Below, in pieces: positions 47,677 through 54,882 of a stretch of 64,000 nt of DNA. How positions within the stretch are numbered: position 1 is the stretch's first letter; each line of letters opens with the position of its first letter. The DNA is taken from assembly GCA_046734455.1 (NCBI GenBank), contig JBKPRJ010000020.1, forward strand, positions 1 to 64,000, given 5' to 3'. The position numbers and the translations under genes are program-made. This DNA is from DATEOR01 sp046734455. Its GTDB lineage: Bacteria > Actinomycetota > Thermoleophilia > Gaiellales > Gaiellaceae. The notes below the pieces were generated by a model. That model searched no databases, was not told where the DNA came from, and was given only the letters and a program-made list of their open reading frames with translations.

Positions 47677-48986
47677 TGAGGCGCCGATTCTCAGCATTCG
47701 GAGCCTTCGTCGTCGTCGCCCTTCTCGCCGCAGCCTGTGGCGGGGGGAACGGAGAGACGACGGGCGGAGCCACAGGAGGAACAGGAGGCGGTGCCTCGGG
47801 CAGCGTCTCGGTGATGGCGGTCTGGACGGGCGCCGAGCAGGCGGCCTTCCAGGCGGTCCTGGACGGATTCACTCAGCAGAACCCCGACGTGAAGGTGAAC
47901 TACACCGCGGCGGGCGACCAGCTGCCGACGCAGCTCTCGACGGCGGTCCAGGGCGGCAACCCGCCGGACATCGCCGCACTTCCGCAGCCCGGCCTCATGA
48001 CGGACTTCGTCAAGAAGGGGGCGCTGCAGCCGATCGACTTCGCCTCGAGCGACATCTCCGACAACTTCGGCCAGTCGGTCGTCGATCTCGGCACCGTCGA
48101 CGGCAAGCTCTACGGCTTCCTTTTCAAGGCCGCCAACAAGTCGCTCGTTTGGTACAACGTCAAGTCCTACTCGGACGCCGGTGTCGACCCGGCCGACGAC
48201 TGGGACACGTGGATCAAGAACGGTGACACGCTGGCAGCGTCGGGCGTCGCGCCCTACTCGATCGGCGGGGCGGACGGCTGGACGCTCACCGACCTCTTCG
48301 AGAACATCTATCTCCGCACGGCCGGGCCGGACAAGTACGACCAGCTCGCCACGCACGAGATCCCGTGGACCGACCAGTCCGTGAAGGACGCCCTCACGAC
48401 GATGGCCGACGTCCTCAAGTCGGACCAGATCGCCGGCGGCACGGAAGGCGCGCTCCAGACCGACTTCCCGACCTCGGTGACGAACGTCTTCTCGGATTCG
48501 CCCAAGGCGGCGCAGGTGATGGAGGGCGACTTCGTCGCCGGCGTCATCACCGACTCGACGAAGGCCGAGCCCGGGACTGGGTTCGACGTGTTCCCGTTCC
48601 CGTCCATCAACGACTCGCCGCAGGTGGTCGTGGGCGGCGGCGACACCGTCGTCATGTTCAAGGACAGCCCGGCGGCCGAGGCGCTCGTGACGTATCTCGC
48701 CTCGCCCGAGGCGGCTCAGATCTGGGCCGAGAAGGGCGGGTTCGCCACGCTGAACAAGAACATGGACACGAGCGTCTACCCGGACGAGATCACGAAGACG
48801 ACCGCGGGCGCCCTCGCGGAAGCGGACACGTTCCGCTTTGACCTCTCCGACCTGCAGCCCGCCGAGTTCGGCGGCACCGTCGGCCAGGGTCTCTTCAAGC
48901 TGTTCCAGGACTTCTTGAAGGACCCGTCCAACGTCGACGGCATCGCACAGCAGATGGAGGCCGCGGCGAAGAAGGCGTACGGCTAG
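47673..48986 (+). CDS. Carbohydrate-binding lipoprotein of ABC importer
   Basis: A 437-residue extracellular solute-binding protein. The signal peptide ends with the lipobox LAAAC (Cys about 22), followed by a Gly/Thr-rich tether and a two-lobed MalE-like domain (FTQQNPDVKVNY, GNPPDIAALPQPG and GDFVAGVITDS as landmarks). It captures the sugar outside and delivers it to the permeases. GTG 47673 overlaps the ATPase stop; ATG 47676 is also possible. An abundant product is expected relative to the permeases. Confidence 0.92.
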   Translation: MMRRRFSAFGAFVVVALLAAACGGGNGETTGGATGGTGGGASGSVSVMAVWTGAEQAAFQAVLDGFTQQNPDVKVNYTAAGDQLPTQLSTAVQGGNPPDIAALPQPGLMTDFVKKGALQPIDFASSDISDNFGQSVVDLGTVDGKLYGFLFKAANKSLVWYNVKSYSDAGVDPADDWDTWIKNGDTLAASGVAPYSIGGADGWTLTDLFENIYLRTAGPDKYDQLATHEIPWTDQSVKDALTTMADVLKSDQIAGGTEGALQTDFPTSVTNVFSDSPKAAQVMEGDFVAGVITDSTKAEPGTGFDVFPFPSINDSPQVVVGGGDTVVMFKDSPAAEALVTYLASPEAAQIWAEKGGFATLNKNMDTSVYPDEITKTTAGALAEADTFRFDLSDLQPAEFGGTVGQGLFKLFQDFLKDPSNVDGIAQQMEAAAKKAYG

Positions 48987-49007
48987 GAACACCGAGCCGA
49001 GGACGGC

Positions 49008-50354
49008 GTGAGCGGAGCAGGAAGCATTACGGCGGAGCCGCCCCCCGCGGCGGCTCCGCCTAGCTCCAAGGACGGCTTCTGGACCAGGTACGGCGTCGCC
49101 CTCCTGTTCCTTCTGCCCGCGACGATCTTTCTCGGCGTCTGGGTCGTCTATCCGGCGATCTACACCGTCTTCCGGAGCTTCTTCGGGCAGTCCGGGTTCG
49201 ACAACTTCGTCGGGATCGACAACTACAAGACGCTGTTCACGAGCGACCTGCTCCTGACGGCGATCAAGAACAACGCGATCTGGGTGGCCGTCGTGCCCGC
49301 ATTCGTGACGGCGGTCGGCCTCATCTTCGCCGTGCTGACGGAGCGCGTCAGCTGGTCGGTCGCCTTCAAGACGGCCGTCTTCATGCCGATGGCGATCAGC
49401 GCGTTCGCCGCCGGCGTGATCTGGCGGATCATGGACCAGCAGGACCCGAACCTCGGCGCGATCAACGCGTCGATCGCGGTCGTGAAGGACGCCATCAACC
49501 CGCCCGGAGTTCTCTCCGACGCGAAGGCGTCCAGCCCGGACCTGCAAGGCACTCCGAACGGTGGGATAACGCTTCAGAATCCAGTCCAGCCGGGCGACCT
49601 GGCGAAGCTCGGCCTCACCGGGATTCCTCCGGACGACGTCCCCACAGACGCGGTTCAAGCCGTCCTGCCCGAGCCGCTTCAGGGCGGGATCACCGGAGTC
49701 GTCTGGCGGGACTTCAAGCCCGGCGGCGGGAACCCGAACGAGGTCGAGCAGGACGAGGTGGGCCTACCAGGCGTGACCCTCACGCTCCTCGACGCCAATG
49801 GCGACGTCGTCGGAACGACCACGAGCGCAAACGACGGCACGTTCTCATTCGACGGTCTCGAGGCCGGGAACTACCGGGTCGGCATCGCGGCCGACACCTT
49901 CGCGACTCCCTTCGAAGGCGTCGCCTGGCTCGGAGAGAAGCTGATCACGCCCTCGCTTCTCATCGCCTACATCTGGATCTGGGCGGGCTTCTCCATGGTG
50001 GTCATCGCGGCCGGTCTCTCGGCGATCTCGCGGGAGACGCTCGAGGCGGCGCGCACGGACGGTGCCAACGAGTGGCAGGTCTTCCGCCTCGTCACGGTGC
50101 CGCAGCTCTTGCCGGTGCTCTCGGTCGTCTTCGTGACGATGCTGATCAACGTCCTCAAAGTCTTCGACATCGTCGTCTCGCTCGCGCCGGGCTCGGTGCA
50201 GGACGACGCGAACGTGATCGCGCTCGCGATGTGGAGGACGTCCTTCGGCGGTGCGAACAACTTCGGGCTCGGCTCGGCGATCGCAGTCTTCCTCTTCATC
50301 CTCGTCATCCCGATCCTCCTGCTCAACGTCCGCAACTTCCGGAGAGAGGTTTGA
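49008..50354 (+). CDS. ABC sugar permease with inserted SdrD-B-like extracellular domain
   Basis: A 448-residue MalF-like permease, about 130-150 residues longer than usual. Membrane helices lie at about 28-52, 80-105, 115-140 and then 310-445, with the ATPase-contacting EAA loop ETLEAARTDGANEWQVF (about 345-361). Between helices 3 and 4, an outside loop (about 150-305) contains an Ig-like SdrD-B/Cna-B-type module: GGITGVVWRDFKPGG, EVGLPGVTLTLLDANGDVV, DGTFSFDGLEAGNYRVGI. A perfect 12-bp hairpin lies in codons 9-18. TTGA couples it to the second permease. Confidence 0.88.
   Translation: MSGAGSITAEPPPAAAPPSSKDGFWTRYGVALLFLLPATIFLGVWVVYPAIYTVFRSFFGQSGFDNFVGIDNYKTLFTSDLLLTAIKNNAIWVAVVPAFVTAVGLIFAVLTERVSWSVAFKTAVFMPMAISAFAAGVIWRIMDQQDPNLGAINASIAVVKDAINPPGVLSDAKASSPDLQGTPNGGITLQNPVQPGDLAKLGLTGIPPDDVPTDAVQAVLPEPLQGGITGVVWRDFKPGGGNPNEVEQDEVGLPGVTLTLLDANGDVVGTTTSANDGTFSFDGLEAGNYRVGIAADTFATPFEGVAWLGEKLITPSLLIAYIWIWAGFSMVVIAAGLSAISRETLEAARTDGANEWQVFRLVTVPQLLPVLSVVFVTMLINVLKVFDIVVSLAPGSVQDDANVIALAMWRTSFGGANNFGLGSAIAVFLFILVIPILLLNVRNFRREV
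49031..49060 (+). promoter_or_regulatory. Perfect 12-bp hairpin in the first codons of the permease
   Basis: GGCGGAGCCGCC (49031-49042) and its exact complement GGCGGCTCCGCC (49049-49060) enclose a 6-base loop. It encodes the Glu/Pro/Ala stretch EPPPAAAPP. Its place just after the binding-protein gene suits transcript end protection or reduced permease expression. Confidence 0.65.
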
Positions 50355-51244
50355 CCACCGCGACCGCCACCGCAGAGAGCCGTGCGCCGGTCGTCGAGGA
50401 GCCGGCCTCGGCGAAGGTGCTGCGCGTCCTCGGCCGGGCTCCGATCCACGTCCTGCTCGTGGTCGTCGGGCTCCTCTGGCTCGTCCCGACCTTCGGGCTC
50501 CTGATCACGTCGCTGATTGCGCCGGAGGACTTCGCCCAGGGCGGCTGGTGGCGCGTCTTCACGCAGCCGAGCCTCCTCACCTTCGAGAACTACCAGAGCA
50601 TCTGGGACACGCAGGCGATCCGGGATTCCCTCCTGACGACGGTCTGGATCTCGATCGGCGGCACACTTCTTCCGATTCTCGTCGCCGCGCTCGCGGGCTA
50701 CGCCTTCGCGTGGCTCGAGTTCCCCGGTCGCGACTGGGCGTTCATCGGCGTCGTCGCGCTGCTCGTCGTGCCCCTACAGATGGCGCTCATCCCGATCTTC
50801 TCGCTCTACAACAAAGTCGGCATCTTCGACACGGTCATCAGCCTGATCCTTTTCCACACGGCATTCGGGCTGCCGTTTGCGATCTTCCTCCTACGCAACT
50901 TCTTCATCGGGATACCAAGGGAGCTCCTCGAAGCGGCGCGGATCGACGGCGCGTCGGAGATCCGTATCTTCCTGCGCTTGATCCTCCCGCTCGGGCTTCC
51001 CGCCATCGCCTCGCTCGCGATTTTCCAGTTCCTCTGGACGTGGAACGACCTGCTCGTCGCGCTCACCTTCGGGCGCCAGACGCAGCCGATCACCGTGGCC
51101 ATCTTCTCCCAGCTGCGCCAGTTCGGCTCGAACATCGAGTTGATCGCGCCGGCGTCGTTCGTCTCGCTCGTCATTCCGCTCGCCGTGTTCTTCGCGTTCC
51201 AGCGCTACTTCGTGCAGGGGCTCCTCGCCGGCTCGGTGAAATGA
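50351..51244 (+). CDS. ABC sugar permease (MalG type)
   Basis: A 297-residue permease with six membrane helices starting at about residue 28. The EAA loop is PRELLEAARIDGASEIRIFLRLILP (about 195-219). The C-terminus ends QRYFVQGLLAGSVK, typical for MalG-type subunits. It pairs with the upstream permease. The start is TTG 50351 in a TTGA overlap, with GGAGAGAGG just before it. ATGA couples it to the GH15 gene. Confidence 0.93.
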   Translation: MTTATATAESRAPVVEEPASAKVLRVLGRAPIHVLLVVVGLLWLVPTFGLLITSLIAPEDFAQGGWWRVFTQPSLLTFENYQSIWDTQAIRDSLLTTVWISIGGTLLPILVAALAGYAFAWLEFPGRDWAFIGVVALLVVPLQMALIPIFSLYNKVGIFDTVISLILFHTAFGLPFAIFLLRNFFIGIPRELLEAARIDGASEIRIFLRLILPLGLPAIASLAIFQFLWTWNDLLVALTFGRQTQPITVAIFSQLRQFGSNIELIAPASFVSLVIPLAVFFAFQRYFVQGLLAGSVK

Positions 51245-52281
51245 CCCTCGACGGGCTCGCGGCCCGGAGCGTCGCCGTCATCCGGGAGCACCAGGCCGAG
51301 TCCGGCGCGTACCTCGCGGCTCCGTTCCCGGCTCCGTATCGGAATGCGTGGCTTCGCGACGGCACGTTCGTCGCCGACGCGATGAGCCAGGTTGGAGAGC
51401 GTGCGAGCGCAGAGGCGTTCTTCACGTGGTGCGCGGGAGTGGTGGAGGAACGTGCGGAGCGGATGGCGGCCGGGGAGATCCTCGACGGGAGATTCACCGC
51501 GTCCGGGGAGGAGGTGCCCGGCGAGTGGTCGGCGGCGCAGCTCGACGGCTACGGCTCGTGGGTCTGGGCGCTCGGGCGGCACGTGCGTCGGCATGGCGTG
51601 GACGCGGCGCCCTGGCTCGAGGCCGCGCGCCTGTCGCTGCATTACGCCGCCGAGTGCTGGCGGGCCCCCTGCTTCGACTGGTGGGAGGAGCGGCTCGGCG
51701 TGCACGTGGCGACCCTGGGGGCGCTCCACGGTGGCCTGACCTCGGAGGTTGTCGACGAGGTGTGGGCCGTGGAGGCGGCGAGGTCGATCCGCGCAGCTGT
51801 GTATCGCGAAGCTGTTGTGGACGGTCGGCTCGTGGCTCGCCTGGCCGAGGGTGGACTCGACGCGAGCCTCATCGCAGCGGCGACGCCGTTCGGCCTCCTC
51901 GAGCCCAACGACCCGGTCATGGAGGCGACGGTACGCGCGCTCGAGTCAGAGCTCGTCGTGGGTCACGGCGTGCACCGTCATCAGGACGACGAGTTCTACG
52001 GTGGTGGGCTGTGGTTGCTCCTTGCCGGTCTCCTCGGCTGGCACTACGCTCGTTGCGGGCGCGAGGCGGATGCGCGGGCCCAGCTCGACTGGATTGCCGG
52101 GTCGGCGAGCGCCCAGGGCGACCTGCCCGAGCAGACGGATGAGCACCTGCTGCGGCCCGAGAAGCGGGCGGAATGGGTGGAACGCTGGGGCCCCCCGGCC
52201 GGTCCGCTCCTGTGGTCGCATGCCCTCTTTCTCATGCTGGCGCTCGAGGTGGGCGGCTTGAGGATGGAGAACGCGGCATGA
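51241..52281 (+). CDS. GH15 family glycoside hydrolase (glucoamylase-like)
   Basis: A 346-residue (alpha/alpha)6-barrel enzyme. YRNAWLRDGTFVADAM at the start matches the substrate-binding WLRD motif; CFDWWEERLGVHVATLGAL carries the general-acid Glu; DLPEQTDEHLLRPE and GPLLWSHALFLMLAL match the region of the catalytic base and the closing helix. There is no signal peptide, so it acts on imported sugar. With the ABC importer this suggests uptake and internal hydrolysis of an alpha-glucoside or malto-oligosaccharide. It is shorter than full glucoamylases, lacking the N-terminal beta domain. Confidence 0.82.
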   Translation: MTLDGLAARSVAVIREHQAESGAYLAAPFPAPYRNAWLRDGTFVADAMSQVGERASAEAFFTWCAGVVEERAERMAAGEILDGRFTASGEEVPGEWSAAQLDGYGSWVWALGRHVRRHGVDAAPWLEAARLSLHYAAECWRAPCFDWWEERLGVHVATLGALHGGLTSEVVDEVWAVEAARSIRAAVYREAVVDGRLVARLAEGGLDASLIAAATPFGLLEPNDPVMEATVRALESELVVGHGVHRHQDDEFYGGGLWLLLAGLLGWHYARCGREADARAQLDWIAGSASAQGDLPEQTDEHLLRPEKRAEWVERWGPPAGPLLWSHALFLMLALEVGGLRMENAA

Positions 52282-53387
52282 CTGAGACGAAGGAGTGCGC
52301 AATCGTCGGCGGCGGTCTCGCCGGCCTGGTCGGCTATGCAACCCTCAGACATCGGGGGCTCGCTTCCGCCGAAATAGCCGTGTTCGGAACGGACCCTGAC
52401 CCGGCGGGCCAGTGGAAAGTGCGGGCGGCGGCGATTCGCCAGCGCCGCATGCGCTCCGAGAGCGACGGGCACTGCGCTCCGCGCTCCTTCCCTGGTCTCG
52501 CTGTTCGCGCATCGCTTCGCCGCAAGAGCCCAGTCCCGATGGTCGAGAGCTGGCTCGACCGCTACCGGCCGACCGTCGACGAGTTCCTCGAGCATGTCGA
52601 GGAAGTTCGCGCCGTGACCGCCTGGGACGAGAGTTTTCGCCGGCGACGCGTCGCGCGGATCAGCGCGGTGGACGGTGGCTTCGAGCTGGAAGGCCTTGGC
52701 CGCTTTCGTCACGTCCTCGTCGCCACGGGCCACCCTGGGCTGGCGGTTCCGCCCGAGCTGCAGCGCGATTTGCGCACGGTCCACGCGTACCAGCCGCACC
52801 AATACGCGGAGAACGTCGAGATCGTCGGCGCGGGGATGGCCGCCGCAACCGAATGGCTGAACGCTCTGGCCGCCGGCGCGAACGTCGTCTCCGTCAGAAG
52901 GCGCGAGCCGGAGCGGCGCCCGCTCAACCTTCCCCGCCAGCTGTTCACGCGCCGCGGCCTCACTGCCTTCCACCGGACGGACATCGCTGCACGGCAAGCG
53001 ATGCTCCGGCGCTGGTCGGCCCCTTCGTACCCTGCGGGCCGAGCCTGGGACGACCCGGTCGACCGCGCGCGTCGGGCCGGTCGCTTCCGCGTGGCGGCCG
53101 AGCTCAACGGATCCGACCAGGTCATCTGCGCGACCGGGTTCGAGCGCGGGTACGCCCACGACCCGTTGCTGGCCCGGCTGGTCGCGGAGCATGGGCTCGC
53201 GACGGCCGGGAACTGGATCGTGCTCGAGCCAGACTCGAGCGTGGGCGCCCTGACCGACGGCGAAAGGACGCTCGCGCTCGCCGGGGTTGCAGGCCAGTGG
53301 GCGTTTCCGGCGGCAGACACGCTGATGGGAGCGAAGTACGCCGCGCGCGGTTTCACGCGAAGGGTGGAAGCGTGTCGTTCACGCTGA
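52278..53387 (+). CDS. FAD/NAD(P)-binding oxidoreductase
   Basis: A 369-residue flavoprotein-like enzyme. IVGGGLAGLVG at the N-terminus is the FAD dinucleotide loop, VLVATGHPG closes the first domain, EIVGAGMAAATEW is the NAD(P) loop, and VICATGFERG is the second ATG signature of flavin monooxygenase-like proteins. The reaction is unknown. ATGA overlap places it in the sugar operon; it overlaps the beta-helix gene by 16 bases. Confidence 0.8.
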   Translation: MTETKECAIVGGGLAGLVGYATLRHRGLASAEIAVFGTDPDPAGQWKVRAAAIRQRRMRSESDGHCAPRSFPGLAVRASLRRKSPVPMVESWLDRYRPTVDEFLEHVEEVRAVTAWDESFRRRRVARISAVDGGFELEGLGRFRHVLVATGHPGLAVPPELQRDLRTVHAYQPHQYAENVEIVGAGMAAATEWLNALAAGANVVSVRRREPERRPLNLPRQLFTRRGLTAFHRTDIAARQAMLRRWSAPSYPAGRAWDDPVDRARRAGRFRVAAELNGSDQVICATGFERGYAHDPLLARLVAEHGLATAGNWIVLEPDSSVGALTDGERTLALAGVAGQWAFPAADTLMGAKYAARGFTRRVEACRSR

Positions 53388-54553
53388 GAGGCCGGATCGA
53401 GTCGCGCCTCGCGGCGGCCATCGCCCCGCTCCTGGCTGCCCTAGGGCTCGCCCTGGCAATCACGGAGTGGTGGCCGCTCGCCCTCGCGGGGACGATGATC
53501 CTGGTCGGCCTGGCCTTCGAAATCGTCCTCGATCGCAGGGTCGACTACCAGCCCGGCTGGGCGTCCCTCCCGCTGGCGGCCCTCGAGCTCGCCGCGATCA
53601 TGGGCGTGGTCTACGCGCTCGACATCTCGGCTCCGCTCACCGTCGCGCTCGCGTTCTTCGCCGGGTCCTGGTTTCTCGGCCTCGTCCTCATGCAAGGGGT
53701 CTTCCCCTACGTGCGCCTTTCCTACGGCGACGACGGGGGAGAGCTCGGACGCGCCGGTGCGGCCGCCGCCGTTCTCGTTCTCGTGTCGCTCGCCCTTTTC
53801 GCCGGAGTTGCGCTCGCCATGCAGCCGCCCACGGTCCACCTTTCGGCTGGGATCCACGACGGCCCGCTCATCCTCGATCGCGCGCAGAATCTCGTCGGCG
53901 AGCCCGGCGCGGTCGTGCGTGGGGGAATCGTCGTGACGGCCGACAACGTCACGATCCGAAATGTCACCGTGATCGGCGGCGAGAACGGAATCGAGGTCGA
54001 CGACGCGCACAATGTCACGCTCGACCGCGTGCGCATCTCCGGGGTGAAGCTGGATGGAATCCATGTGCGCCGCTCCTCGGTCGCGATCCGCAATTGCCTC
54101 ATCCATTCGCCGGCCGGCGACTACGCACAAGGAATCGATATCTCCTTCGGGTTCGACCTCGCCGCGAGCGTCGTGAAGGACTGCACCGTCGTCGGAGGCC
54201 GCGAGGGTATCGTCACGCACTTCGCGAATGCCCGTGTCGAGGGCAACCGCGTCAGCGGGACGACCCTGCGCGGGCTGACGCTGACCGAGATGTCCATGGC
54301 CATGGTTGAGGGAAACGAGGTCACCGACGCACTCGGCGTCGGCATCTTCTGCGGCGACTATTCGGAGTGCGAGATCGATGACAACAGTGTTCGCGGCATT
54401 CGCCCCGATCAAGCATCGGGAGATACGACGCGACTGGGCGTTGGAATCCTCGCGCATTACGGCGCAAAGGCCGTGCTCGGCAACAATGAGGTTTCCGACA
54501 GCCCAGGCGGAACGCGCGCCGTTCTCGGCGCAGAAATATCCCGGTCGGAATAG
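53372..54553 (+). CDS. Membrane-anchored right-handed beta-helix protein
   Basis: A 393-residue protein: four membrane helices (about 12-50, 70-90, 93-115 and 130-150), then an extracellular parallel beta-helix (about 155-390). The repeats read NVTIRNVTVIGGENGIEVD, NVTLDRVRISGVKLDGIHV and ARVEGNRVSGTTLRGLTL, like NosD or pectate-lyase-fold proteins. It may bind or modify polysaccharide at the surface. The GTG start at 53372 follows GGGTGGAAG. Confidence 0.75.
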   Translation: MSFTLRGRIESRLAAAIAPLLAALGLALAITEWWPLALAGTMILVGLAFEIVLDRRVDYQPGWASLPLAALELAAIMGVVYALDISAPLTVALAFFAGSWFLGLVLMQGVFPYVRLSYGDDGGELGRAGAAAAVLVLVSLALFAGVALAMQPPTVHLSAGIHDGPLILDRAQNLVGEPGAVVRGGIVVTADNVTIRNVTVIGGENGIEVDDAHNVTLDRVRISGVKLDGIHVRRSSVAIRNCLIHSPAGDYAQGIDISFGFDLAASVVKDCTVVGGREGIVTHFANARVEGNRVSGTTLRGLTLTEMSMAMVEGNEVTDALGVGIFCGDYSECEIDDNSVRGIRPDQASGDTTRLGVGILAHYGAKAVLGNNEVSDSPGGTRAVLGAEISRSE

Positions 54554-54569
54554 CGATTCGTTTTTTCGG

Positions 54570-54575
54570 TAGCAT
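54570..54575 (+). promoter_or_regulatory. -10 box for the zinc-ribbon gene
   Basis: TAGCAT follows a T6 run (54561-54566) and precedes a leader of about 27 bases that ends in the Shine-Dalgarno GGAGGAA before TTG 54609. Confidence 0.45.
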
Positions 54576-54608
54576 CCCGACCCGCAACCATCGATCTCTG
54601 GAGGAACG

Positions 54609-54803
54609 TTGGCTCGAAAAACCATTCTCGTGTGCGACAACTGCGGCAAGGAAGTCGGCGAGGGCAAGGGCGCTGCAATGCGGGTGACGTACACGGACGC
54701 GCGCAGAGGGGCGAAGGCCGCCGATCTTTGCGACGACTGCGCCGGCAAGATGCCCGGCCGTGCGGCCGCCCGGCGGGGTCGCAGGCCGAAGGCCGCAGCG
54801 TAG
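54609..54803 (+). CDS. Small zinc-ribbon protein with basic AT-hook-like tail
   Basis: A 64-residue protein with two CxxC pairs (VCDNCGKE at about 9-12 and LCDDCAGK at about 41-44) that should bind one zinc. The middle is a short beta segment (AAMRVTYTDARRG). The tail RAAARRGRRPKAAA resembles an AT-hook core (RGRRP), which suggests nucleic-acid binding. The start is TTG with a strong GGAGGAA 4 bases upstream. A perfect hairpin follows at 54836. Confidence 0.72.
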   Translation: MARKTILVCDNCGKEVGEGKGAAMRVTYTDARRGAKAADLCDDCAGKMPGRAAARRGRRPKAAA

Positions 54804-54835
54804 GAATTCCGCGCCGAAAACGGCTGGGTAGTGCA

Positions 54836-54864
54836 CTGCCCGGCGGTCAGAGCCCGCCGGGCAG
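54836..54864 (+). terminator. Hairpin terminator after the zinc-ribbon gene
   Basis: A perfect 11-bp stem (CTGCCCGGCGG with its complement) and 7-base loop lie 33 bases after the stop. There is no T tract downstream, so it may end or protect the transcript rather than act as a textbook terminator. The -10 box of the next gene starts 6 bases later. Confidence 0.6.
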
Positions 54865-54869
54865 ACGTC

Positions 54870-54875
54870 TAGAAT
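54870..54875 (+). promoter_or_regulatory. -10 box for the AddB/AddA-like operon
   Basis: TAGAAT ends 7 bases before the ATG at 54883. The intervening CGAGGAG could also serve as a Shine-Dalgarno. Confidence 0.5.
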
Positions 54876-54882
54876 CGAGGAG

